Assembly (NCBI RefSeq): GCF_902686445.1
Contig: NC_062223.1
Span: forward strand, 38,658,998-38,722,997
Source of the DNA: Sciurus carolinensis
Lineage: Eukaryota > Chordata > Mammalia > Rodentia > Sciuridae
Direction of reading: 5' to 3'
Length of the DNA: 64,000 nucleotides
The notes beneath the pieces were generated by a model, which searched no databases, had not been told where the DNA came from, and saw nothing but the letters and a program-made list of their open reading frames with translations. Positions 11,291 through 22,255 of this stretch are shown here, piece after piece (position 1 is the first letter of the stretch; the number at the start of each line of letters is the position of its first letter). The position numbers and the translations under genes were made by a program.

Positions 11291-12229
11291 GACTAACAGA
11301 TGCCTCTGCCCATTATTGCTCCTTGTGATCACCATGCAGCCAGTAGGCATAGAGAAATTTGGACTATTGGTCTCAAAGTTAGGCAGTTCTTCTGTGGAAA
11401 GCAAGCTGAGATTATTTGAGAGAACATGACTGATGGCCCACATGTGGGCAGCCAACAAAAGCAGGTGATAGTGAAGTCAAAGCCGACAGCTTCCCTGCTC
11501 CAAAGGGCACCAGTCTGAAATGATACCAGGAAGTTACAGGTGCTCCAAGAGCAGAGTCCTAAAGTTAACAATTCATGTGTCTAGAAAACAGTGGTGATTT
11601 GTAAGCAGGAATGTAACAGAAGATCAGGTTAGGAGTAGCAGCTTCAGACCAAATAAATAGTTCAGCAAAATGGCCTGCTAAACCATCTGAAAATTTGTCA
11701 TTCAGAGCCAGAGTTTTGAAATATTTAGACAGTGGTTATTTAATATATTGTATTCAATTCATGAAAAAATATCTTACTTATGCCTTAAAATGCATTCTGT
11801 TTAGAGAGACTCTGTTCCATGAGTAATGTAGTATCCATTAAAAGTATTCCCTTCTACAAACTTCAGATATGTAGTTTTCCTAACAAAGTCCCTGTTGCTG
11901 TATTCCTTTTGCAACATTCGAAATGATTGTTTCTTGTATGACTTGCCAGGACTTGAAATGAATGGTGAATGAATAGTGAACATCTTAATTATGTGATGGC
12001 ACACTTAATGCCATGCCAGAAAATAACAAAAGAAAAATACTAATGAGATAAATCTTTTTTTATACTTATCAACTCCAATTAAAGAGCAAATTCATTGAAA
12101 CAGCTCCATTTTTCCTCCAGAGCATCTGTTCATGTTCATAGCAAGGTATTGATAAAGAAATGCTAGTGGCACCTTGAATAAGAGTCTTTGAACTCAGAAT
12201 TTGATCCAGCCTGATCCTTTTCTTTCTTT

Positions 12230-12385
12230 AACTTTGTGCTAATAGCTTGAGTTCCATAAACCTCAGTTTCTCCTGGGAAAGTGTAAGAAAAAGTGAAACA
12301 TTCCCCTTAAAAGTTGTTAATATAGATTTGAGATAATGCATCTAAAGTACTCAGCAGAGAATAATCATGCAGCAAACAGTAGTCA
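12230..12385 (+). mobile_element. MIR fragment
   Basis: CCTCAGTTTCTCC, then GAGATAATGCATCTAAAGTA and CTCAGCAGAGAATAATC follow MIR order. It sits directly upstream of an L1 3' end. Confidence 0.62.
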
Positions 12386-12404
12386 CTTAGTATTGACATC
12401 CCAT

Positions 12405-12836
12405 ATTGAATGGACTATTACTTAGCTTTAAAGAAGAATGAAATTCTGGCATTTGCTTGTAAATGGATGGAGTTAGAGAATATCATGTTAAGTGAAATAA
12501 GACAAACCCAAAAATCCAAAGGCCAATGGTTTCTCTGATATGTGGAAGCTAATTCACAATAAGGTTGGGGGGCTAAGGAAGAAGAGAGTTACTTTATATT
12601 AGGCAGAGGGGAGTGAAGGAAGGGGAAGGGGTATGGGGAAAGAATGATAAATAGAGTGAAACAGACATTATTACCTCATGTACATGTACAACTATAAGAC
12701 CGATGTGATTTTGCAATACGTATAATCAGAAAAATGAGAGATTACCCTCTATGTATGATCTATCAAAATGTATAAATGCATTCTACTTTCATGTATAACT
12801 AATTAGAACAAATAAAATAAATTAAAAATAAAAAAC
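12405..12836 (+). mobile_element. L1 3' end (ORF2 last codons plus 3' UTR)
   Basis: It starts in the ORF2 end (GGACTATTACTTAGCTTTAA, GGCATTTGCTTGTAAATGG), passes a G/A-rich 3' UTR tract at about 12585-12660 and ends in ATGTATAACTAATTAGAACA and an A-rich tail. No target-site duplication was recognised. Confidence 0.9.
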
Positions 12837-15500
12837 AATGAAGGCCAAGAAAGTGGGCTGTGCTTGTGAGATTTCAGAGGGAAATGACTCTACTGGAAAT
12901 TGGACTATCAGTTACTCTGGCAAAGAACCTGGCTCAATTTTGTTCATTGAGTATTCATGTGAGCCTGAATTTAAAGACAATGGACTAGTTAATGTGGCAG
13001 AGGAAATTTCAAGGCAGCACAGCATTTTGCCAGTGGTAAAACACTGCTTTTTTTTTTTCAGTCAGTTTTACTGTGAGAATTAGGAGCAGAAATAGGGTTA
13101 AAAGATTATAAAAACACAATTTGGAAGGAAAAGTGCATACAAAACCAGGGGCCTAAGAAAGTGTGCTTATTGAAGAGATGATGGCCCCTAAAGAGATGGG
13201 CTTTTGATTCGCATGACCTAACTGAAAGTGAGAAGAGTGAATTACCTATGTCTAAAGATGCGAAGGAAAATTTCTCCAAAAAAAGGAAAAATATGCAAAA
13301 ATCTTAGAGGTAGGAAGACGATGGCAACTGAGAAAAGGTCAGACTTTGAAAATGATGAATTGGGCTAGGTTGGAAAGGTAAATGGGAATTAAATGAGAAT
13401 GGTCTTATAGCATGTAAGGACTGATTATTGTCTTAGGAATGCAAAAAAAAAAATTGGGGAATTTTAGGGTTATATGAAGACAATTTGGAGAGTGGCAATA
13501 TGGCAGTAGGTGTTGGTCATGTAGGTTAATAGGTAATAATGCAGATGAAATAAAGTGTAAACATTTACAACTTACAACAAAGTTTGTGGAACAAAGGAGG
13601 TTTATTTTTAGACTTCCGTTTAGAGATTGTTCATAAAGAAGCACCTATGTAAAGTAAAAATATATAAATTAGTAAATAATTGAATAAATAAGTCACCTTA
13701 TTCTAAGGCATGGTAGAAATGTCCCTAGAATCACTTGGGTATCACTATGAGGAAACTATACTTCTTTTACTTAAAATTATTAATTCAGGGAATCCAGTAA
13801 CTTAAATTGCATTCAGTTTTGTAAATTCAAAGGAAAACTTTTAAGATTGTTTAGTATTAAATAAAATTACTAGAAATTTCTTGTGATTAAAAGATTCCGA
13901 AATTCTTAATATCATGTAGTTTTTTAATGTCACCTTATTTTCTCCCAATTTTATGTTAACAGGATTTAGTATTTTTAAAGCTATTCAGTCAGTTATTGTT
14001 AGGCATCTGTTTTTTCATCCAAAAACCAAGGGTGACAGATTAGATGGTCTCCAATGTCTTGTTTGTGTTACATCTCTCTTAGTGCTTCCAAAAGCAATAA
14101 GTTATTCTGAATCCCCAAAACATTTGGAATTTCACAAGATAGGCAGCCATTTGTTTCGATCTGGTTGTTGTTTTTTATATTTGACAAAAATACTATGCTA
14201 TTGTATAAAGCCAAGTGGTTTTGCATAAAATGGCACAACTTTGACATCAATACATCAAAACTGAAAAATCAATCTATCACCCAGAGACACTTTGTTGCCC
14301 TTCCTGTTAATGTAATTCATATAGAGAGCAATAAATAATATCACTGAATCAAAATTTCTACCTTACTTCATTCAATGTATTTTAGCGTACGTTTTCAAAA
14401 TTAAGAAATACACTCTATTTCTTAAGTTACAGGTCTATCCAATGTCTTAGAATCAGTTGCACATATTGTTATTATATTTTTCATTCACACAATGCTTTCT
14501 ATACATTACTCTGAGAGTGAAATGGTGAGCAGAGTGAAATGGTTAGACTTTGTCTTCATGGAACTTGCATTATTAAGGATACAACTTAAATCTAAAATGA
14601 ATATGCATGTATAAGAATAAATGTTCTATGCTAGCCATTAATACTTGCAAATAATATACACATTCAGTTGCCAAAATGTCATTGAATCCTTGATAAAATA
14701 ACCAGGGTAGAATGAAAATAAAGGAAATTGAGAGTCAGAACTAGGCTATTATCAGGGATACTCATTTTATTCTCATTTCTTAACTTTATTATGTCACTAT
14801 AAAACACATACGTGTCATTTCCTAAATATAAATCCTCCCTTATTTTAGTAAAACTTTTTGAGTCTGTCTCTTGACAAGACACCACAGAGAAATTTAAAAT
14901 TATTTACATTGTCATGAAAAAAAAAAAAATCCTGAAACAAATACATGTGTTTGAAAATATATAAGTAAAATGAAGTAATATGACTTCATTTTGAATAGGC
15001 TCTCTTCTATTGACTACCTCTAAATATCATAGATCCTAATGAGGAATAAAGTATTAAATAATCAAGTAAGGTTTATTTAAAATTAAGATATATATGAAGT
15101 CAGATATATTAAATAATAGATTTCTACATATTTTAAACCATTTGGTCTAAAATGACAGTTTTTAAGATGGTCCAGTGGTTATTTTACTGAATGCTATTTA
15201 CTTTAGAACTTACCCTTCTATTCCTAACCTGATCTTCTGTTACACTTATGCTTACAGGTCACCTGCCTCAATTCGAGAATGGTCAACATAGGGCCCAGCT
15301 CTTGAAGTCATGCAGCTTTCTGGTAGTGCGTAAAATAGGTTCCCTCTAGAGCAGGGAAAGCTCTCTGCATTGATTTCCTGCTTCTTTTGACTGTCCACAT
15401 GTGGTCCATCATTTATGTAATCTTATGTGATACCTGTTGGCTTTCCACAGAAGAACCTAATTTTGAGTTCAGTAGTTTCAATTTTCATATGACTTCTATA
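12837..15500. other. Unique AT-rich DNA; possible L2-like remnant
   Basis: No exon is supported. About 13290-13530 has the purine-biased style of an old L2 LINE, at low confidence. 13730-14420 is free of recognisable repeats. TTTATGTTAACAG|GATT near 13960 looks like a splice acceptor, but no coding frame with a matching donor was found. Confidence 0.45.
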
Positions 15501-15505
15501 TGTGG

Positions 15506-15935
15506 CATTATGGTGTAGATACAAGGTGACCCCTAAAAGCTAATGTGTGACACAATGAAAGAAAGTTTAGAGATGAAATGATGGCATCATAAAAGGTCTA
15601 ACTTAATCAGTGCATTAATCCTCTTATATGGACTAACTCGATGGTAATATTAGGCAGGTAGGGTGTTGCTGGAGAAGGTTAGTCCCTAATGGGCAGCCTC
15701 CCTTCAGGGTATATATTTTTTCCTCTTCTGTTTGCTGGTGCCACTCTCCCAGCTGATTTCCTCAGTCACATACTTCTGCCATGATGTTCTGCCTCACCTT
15801 GGAAAGTGAGGAATGGAACCACTCATCTGTAGACTGAGACCTCTGAATCCTTGAGCCTCCAAATAATTTTTTTCTTCTCTGAAATTGTTCTTGTCAGGTC
15901 TTTTGGTCACAATAGTGAAAAAGCTTACTAAAACA
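15506..15935 (+). mobile_element. MaLR-like LTR, near full length
   Basis: Same family as 39738-40174 and 60462-60951: start ATTATGGTGTAGATACAAGG, GGGTATATATTTTTTCCTC in the middle (TATA-like), CCATGATGTTCTGCCTCACC, and an end containing GTTCTTGTCAGGTCTTTTGG and ACTAAAACA. Solo LTR. Confidence 0.82.
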
Positions 15936-16007
15936 TCCCGTGATCACAAGAAGCAATCAAGAGAGAAAACTGTTAGTTGTCAAATGTACTTAAACCACTA
16001 ATCTCCC

Positions 16008-16138
16008 TTTTTTTTGTTGTTTTTTGTTTTCTGTTTTTCAAGATCTCACAGAATTGCCTAGGATGGCCTTGAACTTATGATTCTCCTACTTTGTCTTCCT
16101 AAGTGTCTGGGATTATTACAAGAATAACCACACCCAGT
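16008..16138 (-). mobile_element. B1-type SINE monomer
   Basis: T-rich start on the plus strand, then diverged antisense B1 words (GCCTAGGATGGCCTTGAACT, GTGTCTGGGATTATTACAAG). No dID half was seen. Confidence 0.72.
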
Positions 16139-16717
16139 TTGAATAAGAATAATTTCTATTCATGCCTAATTCCTTATTTTAGACATCATTTGTTAAGTTA
16201 TTGGTGTGCTATTTGGGTAAAAGAAACAATTCCAGGGAGGCAATGTTTCAAAACAAATGATGTTTCTGACTTTATTGGAAGAAATGATAATACTTTAGGT
16301 GGTTCTGTCAAATACACTTGCTAATAGACTGATGAAGAACTGATGGCAAACAAATGTAATGATACTATTCATATTAGCTGTATTGTCCTTCTTTATGGGA
16401 TGCTTTAAATTGATGCATCTGTTCCTGCTGACTTTGCATATGGAAAACAAACATGGAGTGTATGAATTCATGAAACATGGTTCCTTAGAAAATATCACCT
16501 AAACAATGTAACTATCTAGGGATTAACAAGTTTTGTGACCTAAAATGACTCTCTTATGTGTAAGAGATGTAATTAGAAACATTTTTTGAAGATTTCCTAA
16601 GTTAATCTGGTCCAGAATGTCTTTTGATATACGTAGAAGGAACCTGGGACATTGTCCTTAAAGATTTGTATTTGTTTCCCTTTATATCTTGTCTAAAAAT
16701 TATTTACATCCTTAACG

Positions 16718-16953
16718 TTATTATTAAATATTTTGGGGGGTGGTATTAGGGATTGAACTCAGGGGCAGTGGACCACTGAGCCACATCCCAGCCCTATTTT
16801 GTAATTTTATCTAAGGACGGGGTCTCACTGAGTTGCTTAATGCCTCACTTTTGCTGAGGATGGCTTAGAATTTAGGATCCTCCTGCCTCAGCCTCCCGAG
16901 CTGCTGGGATTATATGCATGCACCACCACACCCAGACAAAATTATTATTAAAT
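16718..16953 (-). mobile_element. B1-dID dimeric SINE with 12-bp TSD
   Basis: dID half (GGGATTGAACTCAGGGGCAG, ACTGAGCCACATCCCAGCCC), then B1 half (CTCAGCCTCCCGAGCTGCTG). TTATTATTAAAT is repeated exactly at 16718-16729 and 16942-16953. Confidence 0.93.
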
Positions 16954-17139
16954 CCCGACACCAGATAATCTCTAATGCTTGTAGTCTGATTTGAAAACTT
17001 GATTCTTTAGATATTAGATGGATTCTGTGTGTGGGATTATCTTTCAGCTTCACAAATCTTGATGAGAAAGAAGTTGTTCAGGTTAAAAATTAAAAAGTAC
17101 AGGAAAATGGGAAAAATCTCAGGAGGACTTGAGGGTAGG

Positions 17140-17965
17140 TTGACAGCCTACCCATCTAGGATATTAGGTAATTTGGAGACTAATTCTGAAAAATATGTCT
17201 CTTGTTGAAATTAGGAGGAAATAAAAAGACCTATCAGCACAGTGACAGCATAAATGAATAGACGGAGAGGACAAACCAAAAGAGAAATTACCAAGGAAGT
17301 TTTCTGATTGGTTGTGTTGGGACTTGGGAAGAGATGCCTCAATGTATGGCACTTTTGTATGCTGAGTCCTTTCAACTAATAAAGAATGAAAAACCATAGA
17401 AGCAACCTCAGAAGCAAGTTGTTTGCCACCTCTTCCCTGCTGTCTCTGCCTATTCTTCTTTCCACAAAACAAAGAACAGAATTTCCCTTGTCAGGTCACA
17501 GAAACTAGAACTACTCTTCCAAAGCAAGCTTATCATAAAACCCAGTAATGTTAATTTTCTTCCACCTTTCTGTGTAAAACCTGGTTATAAAGAAATTTTC
17601 TGACCTACCTTGATTGAAAGTATATAAAGAGACCCTCATTCCTGTTCTATCTGTACAGACAAACCAAGAATCCTGACAGCCCTACCTGAGAAATCCCTCC
17701 CTCTATTAACTGTTGATTGTACCCTTTTGTCCAATCCTATTTCTATACAGCTGTTCATTTTTGTTGAAGTTAAGCATAAAATATATAATATTCCCTGGAT
17801 TCTTGGATCTTCATTTTTTAAGACTTGTATTACATAAAATTTTAATTAAACCAATTTTTTATGCTTTTTCTAATTAATCTGTCTTTGTCAAGCTTTATTT
17901 CTTGGCCTAACCAAGAACTCCAATAGGGGTGAGGAAAAATTTTCTCCCCTATAGATAACTGTGGA
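17140..17965 (+). mobile_element. ERV LTR-like element (plus copy of an inverted pair)
   Basis: GAAAGTATATAAAGAGACCC at about 17617-17636 looks like an LTR TATA box. An ATTAAA-type signal lies near 17845. AATTAATCTGTCTTTGTCAA followed by CCAAGAACTCC is the usual ending of several mammalian ERV LTRs. It shares its 3' part with 18836-19400 in the opposite orientation. Open frames inside it are not genes. Its 5' boundary is uncertain. Confidence 0.6.
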
Positions 17966-18679
17966 GAATTGATTTTTAAAAAACAGTCCATGAGATAGGC
18001 ATATACTCATATAAGTGGGAGGAGGTAGGGAAATAACACCTAGTTCAACTCAGCAAAGCTGCTTAGATAATTTTGAAGAAATGTATGAAAAAGAAATTGA
18101 TGGATATTCATAAGGAGATGATACCATGTAACATTTGGATTGGGAGTGAACTGAACCAGATGTACCACTCTTCCTTTTAACCTGCTATAGAAAATATGTT
18201 CTCCTTCTTATATGAAAATCTATTTACAAGGATTGTGATTTAGAACAGAAAACATATGAACAGAAAAAATGAATTTATCCTTTCTGGGAAGTGGTTGTCT
18301 TACCAAATCCTTGGCAGCAGTCTCAGGATATATGGAACAATTTGGGTGAACTGGTCTCAAAAAGGTCTATGAAATTTCTTTGTGTTCATAGATACAAGGC
18401 ACAGTGTGCTCTAATGCAAATGAAATAAAGAGATCATGACAGGTCATAAGAAAAAAGGTAAAGATAACATGATAGAAGGAATCAAGGCACGTGTGAAGTT
18501 AGGTATTAGAAAATGTGATTTAAGAGCCCTGTTGTCAACTGCTTTATTCAAATTCATATTTGGTTTGGATAATACGGTCAAATGAGCATGCTTCCCTTTT
18601 CACTTTCATTGGGAATCTAGACCAACTTCATCCTTTGCATAATTTAATTGACTGTGCTACCTGTCATTGACAGCTTTTG

Positions 18680-18832
18680 TTGAAGGGGATAGTAGAACCT
18701 CAGCTGTTCTGCTTCCTGACTGCCCTGGGATGAGAAGATTATACCACCATGTGCTCCATTAGCCAAAATAAACCTTTCCCACTCCTGCTTATTTGAGGTA
18801 TTTTGTCACAGCGATGGAAATTTGACCAACAA
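18680..18832 (+). mobile_element. 3' fragment of a MaLR-like LTR
   Basis: CCATTAGCCAAAATAAACCT, GAGGTATTTTGTCACAGCGA and GACCAACA match the 3' end of the LTR type at 5336-5713. The 5' part is missing or too diverged. Confidence 0.6.
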
Positions 18833-18835
18833 AGA

Positions 18836-19400
18836 AAGGGAAATTTAATTTCTTTTCCATTGCCAGAGTCACAGCTAACACCTTTTATAACAAGACAGAT
18901 TAATAATAGAAAAGCATAACAAATTTATTCAACAAATTTTTGAGTAGTGTGGGAGTTTTTAGGATTGAAAACCCAAAGATCCAGGGAAGATTGTGTACTT
19001 TTGTGCTTAGGTTTGATGAAGAATGGATAGTCATGAAGAAATTGTAGAAACCAATTGGAGCAAAAAGAGTTATGACCTGATAGCAATAAACTGAAGTGAA
19101 ATCAGAAAGGCCTGTTTGTTTAATTCTTCTTGGCTTATCTTTACAGTAATTTTTCATTCTATGTGTAAGGCAGAACTCCTCAGCAAGGAAGGTCTTTTAA
19201 TCTTCTTTCAGGTAAAGTGCACATGAAGGCAGGAGAATATTAAAGTGAACTTGCTTCTGCAACTATTTCAATTGTCAAGGTACCATGTTATGGTGCATCA
19301 TGTTCTGAACTTTGATAGTATCCTTGATCTAGAAATCCTGTAGATCATTCACTCTTCACAGAGGCCCCCAAATGAAACCTCAATTTAAATGAAGTTCTGA
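18836..19400 (-). mobile_element. ERV LTR-like element (minus copy of an inverted pair)
   Basis: AAGACAGATTAATAATAGAA, AAGATCCAGGGAAGATTGTG and TGTGCTTAGGTTTGATGAAG align by eye, with gaps, to the reverse complement of about 17640-17900. It begins within a few bases of the MaLR fragment to its left. The far boundary is approximate. Confidence 0.58.
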
Positions 19401-20339
19401 GCAAAAACTGTCAGGAGAAGACTTACGAGTGTATGGCACAGATAGCTTGCCAGTTTTGTGATTCTTGTAAATTTCTTAGACATTTGCATAGGGCTGGGGC
19501 TAAGAAGTGTTAACCGTTATTGTCAGTCCTGATGGTGAACAGCACATCTATATATTCCAAGGCCCAATTTTGCAGGGAAGCATTCAATCCCAACCAGAAA
19601 AAAATGAAAAATTGTGGGCATCTTAGTGTATAAAGAGAGTGCTCATATGTGTGTCATGATGCCAGTGAGGAAGTACACACCATTTCAAGGAAAGCAGCAG
19701 AAAGCACAGAATAATACTCTTAGAATTATTCCTCTCAGATCTCCTCTGGAATAATGACTGAAGCTGGGAGAAATCTTCAGACCTTTATTCCTTGTAGGAG
19801 GCAAATTAGGTCCTGCTGACTTCCCAAACATAGATAAAAACTTCATATGGATAATTTGGAGGAAAATAAAATGGTTAGTAAATTAATAGGTGATGACTTC
19901 AGCTATCAATTTTCAATTTATAGGCTGTAAATGAAAGTGCTAATCACGTTATGACAAGAATAAAACCACTGATAACAGCAACCTAGGAGAAAATTTGTAA
20001 TCATACAAAGGGAGGATTATTATTTATTGTAATCCCTTTGGGATCTGTTGTTGAAGAAAAAAGAAAAAGAAACTGTATCTGAGACTAGAGGGTGAATGGA
20101 AGAAAACATATTACGAAGCCTAAGTAGGGTTCACTGAGCTCTGCCACGTTCTGTAATGACCTGATACTACTTCCTCCCACCTCCTTCCTCTCTCTCCCTC
20201 CCTCCCTTCTGTACTTCCTTCTTTGCAGTTCATCTGCCTTTCCTGGCTGTAGGCATATCTTTTGCCTTTCTTTCTTACTAGTCATCTTGTTTTTCTTCTT
20301 GATTTCATTTGAATATTTATCCAGCACCTCCTGTATACT
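19401..20339. other. Gap without recognised gene
   Basis: No exon. A C/T-rich patch at 20170-20215 (CCTCCTTCCTCTCTCTCCCT) is a short simple repeat. The rest may extend the LTR to its left. Confidence 0.45.
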
Positions 20340-20580
20340 ATCTCTCTGCCAAGTGCTTGTAATATAGTATTTAACAAGACAAATAGTTCACCTCTGGCCA
20401 GGAAGCTTACAATCAGGTAGGAAGTGTACATCAATAAAAATGTTTAAAATGAAGTAAGTAAAATGATTTCAAACAGCGATAAGTATTATATAGAAAGTAA
20501 AACAGGATGTGGTAAATTAGAAGTGAGCCTAGGGGTGGACAGAATCCTTTTATATAGGGATTAAAAACTAGGTGGAGAAA
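20340..20580. mobile_element. L2-type LINE remnant (probable)
   Basis: GCCAAGTGCTTGTAATATAG, AAGCTTACAATCAGGTAGG, then GATAAGTATTATATAGAAAG and AAACAGGATG follow the order of an old L2-like consensus segment. It is diverged, so orientation was not assigned. Confidence 0.45.
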
Positions 20581-21379
20581 GTATTTTACTGATACTGAAT
20601 CCCAGTTACAGTGATTCATTAATAAAACCAACTGCTCCAGAAAAAAATATAAAGACCATACTAAATGTATTCCTGTCCTTAACATCTGCATTCAACCCAC
20701 GCCTAAGCAATTTATTTCAAAACATTTCTCAAATCCATAGATCCTTCTCAATTTTATGACCAATACCTTAGACATCACCATCATTTTTACCCATTTTTTT
20801 GTGAAACTAAAAGTCAAGAAACAAAGGGTTCTCCAAAATAAAAGGGTTTACACATAAACACACACATTTGTATATACATATTATACTTGTTTACACACAT
20901 ATAAATGCATATGCATATATAATAGCCTGTAATAAACAATTTAAATGTATAAAATTTCCTTTCTATAGTCATTTGAAATGGTGGAAAAGGATAAAATTGT
21001 TTAGAAATAGCAAAGTATATTGATAAAAGGAAATATGAGATTTCCTAGTTACAAGACCAAGGATGAAGGGGGAAAAGATGTGTGAAATTAATTGTTTTAT
21101 AGCTGCTGATGAAAACAAAAAGTCTGTTTATGTTGAAATTCAACTTAAATTACATCACAGATGACCACCAGTGCCACTACTCAGACCACAAATGTGATTT
21201 CCAGACTGTTAAGCCCAACCCATGTGGAAATAGAAGGACTTCTCCCCGTGGACTTTCCTCCTATGCCAAAATTTTCTAGTACATGTTAAATCAATGTAAC
21301 TGGAGAAAAAGGCAAAAAGTTTAGTATGTGTACTTTTGCTTCAGAGTCACACAAAATGTAACAGTCAAGGAAGAGCAAG
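20581..21379. other. Gap without recognised gene
   Basis: AT-rich, with CACACA/TATACATA words at 20855-20920. Nothing else was recognised. Confidence 0.5.
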
Positions 21380-21576
21380 GGCTGGTGGCACACAGCTGGG
21401 ATGCCGAGGCAGGAGGATTGCCAAGTTCCATGTCAGCCTCAGAAACTTAGTGAGGCTCTAGGAAACTTTGTGAGACCCTGTCTCAAAATAAAACAAATAA
21501 ATAAATAAATAAAAGGGCCGGGGATATGACATAGAGGCAAAGTGCCCCCAAGTTCTATCACCATACCCCAAAACAA
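21380..21576 (+). mobile_element. B1-dID dimeric SINE
   Basis: GATGCCGAGGCAGGAGGATT and GTGAGACCCTGTCTCAAAAT, an AAATA repeat linker, then a dID half (CCGGGGATATGACATAGAGG). Confidence 0.88.
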
Positions 21577-21630
21577 CTACTTCCAATTTCCATTACGATT
21601 AGAATTATTCTTATTATATCATCATCATCA

Positions 21631-21802
21631 TTCTGAGACTTGAACCCGGGAGTTCTATAAGTGAACTTCATATTCATCTCTTTTTATTTTCTACATTTGA
21701 GACGGGGTCTGTTTAAATTTCTGAGACTGGCTTCAAATTTGAGATCCTCCTGCTTCGACCTCCTGAGTAGCTGGGATCACAGGTGGGTGCCATCACCATC
21801 TG
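21631..21802 (-). mobile_element. B1-dID dimeric SINE, decayed dID half
   Basis: GAGACTTGAACCCGGGAG, GAGACGGGGTCTG, CCTCCTGAGTAGCTGGGATC and ACAGGTGGGTGCC in antisense order. It lies only about 55 bases from the previous SINE, in the opposite orientation. Confidence 0.82.
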
Positions 21803-21919
21803 TTCAATTTCCTCTCTTTCATGGTACTCAACATGTCAAAATGTCATACTTCTTTTTTGTTCTGGGACAAACAAAATCTGCAGGAATGCATTATTAATCT
21901 TAGAGTGTAATTTCTGGTA

Positions 21920-22255
21920 ATCACAATCACTTTACAAAGCATGACTAGTTTTCTTTCAAAGTGATTGTATAGAATTATACCCCTACCAGTGGAAAATAAT
22001 TCTCGATAGTGCCATAATCCTTCATTTAACTTTTAAGGATAATATATGCTTGTGATTGAAAATTAATTTTTCTTGATTACCATTGATACTTCACATATTT
22101 TATAGTTCTACTGATATTTTTTTTGTATTTTTATTTTTTCTGAGGTACCTGTTCATGCTTCTTGACCCTTTTACTTTCTAATTCATAGAGATGTTGTAAT
22201 TTGTTTGAGATACTAATTCTTGGTCAGATATTTCCATTACAAATACAGTTGAATC
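21920..22255 (-). mobile_element. Ancient L1 3' fragment
   Basis: AAAGTGATTGTATAGAATTA and CCCCTACCAGTGG, then CCTGTTCATGCTTCTTGACC, TTGTTTGAGATACTAATTC and TTGGTCAGATATTTCC keep the order of an old L1 ORF2/3' region in antisense. It is far more decayed than the L1 at 1.6-3.8 kb. Confidence 0.68.

Larger units (their letters stand above)
8659..12229. other. Mostly unique AT-rich DNA with faint ancient repeats
   Basis: No exon recognised. About 9630-9760 reads vaguely like an L2-type LINE segment. 9967-10002 contains TTATGTCACTCCAA twice. About 11190-11290 resembles a MIR (listed separately). The short frames here have no recognisable domain. Confidence 0.5.

Noticed and set aside
13950..14240. 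A coding exon after the acceptor-like TTTATGTTAACAG
   Set aside because: The frame is short, has no recognised domain or matching donor, and is overlapped by an antisense frame of similar length.
17164..17472. 102-codon minus-strand frame as a gene
   Set aside because: It lies antisense within an LTR-like element and has no domain.
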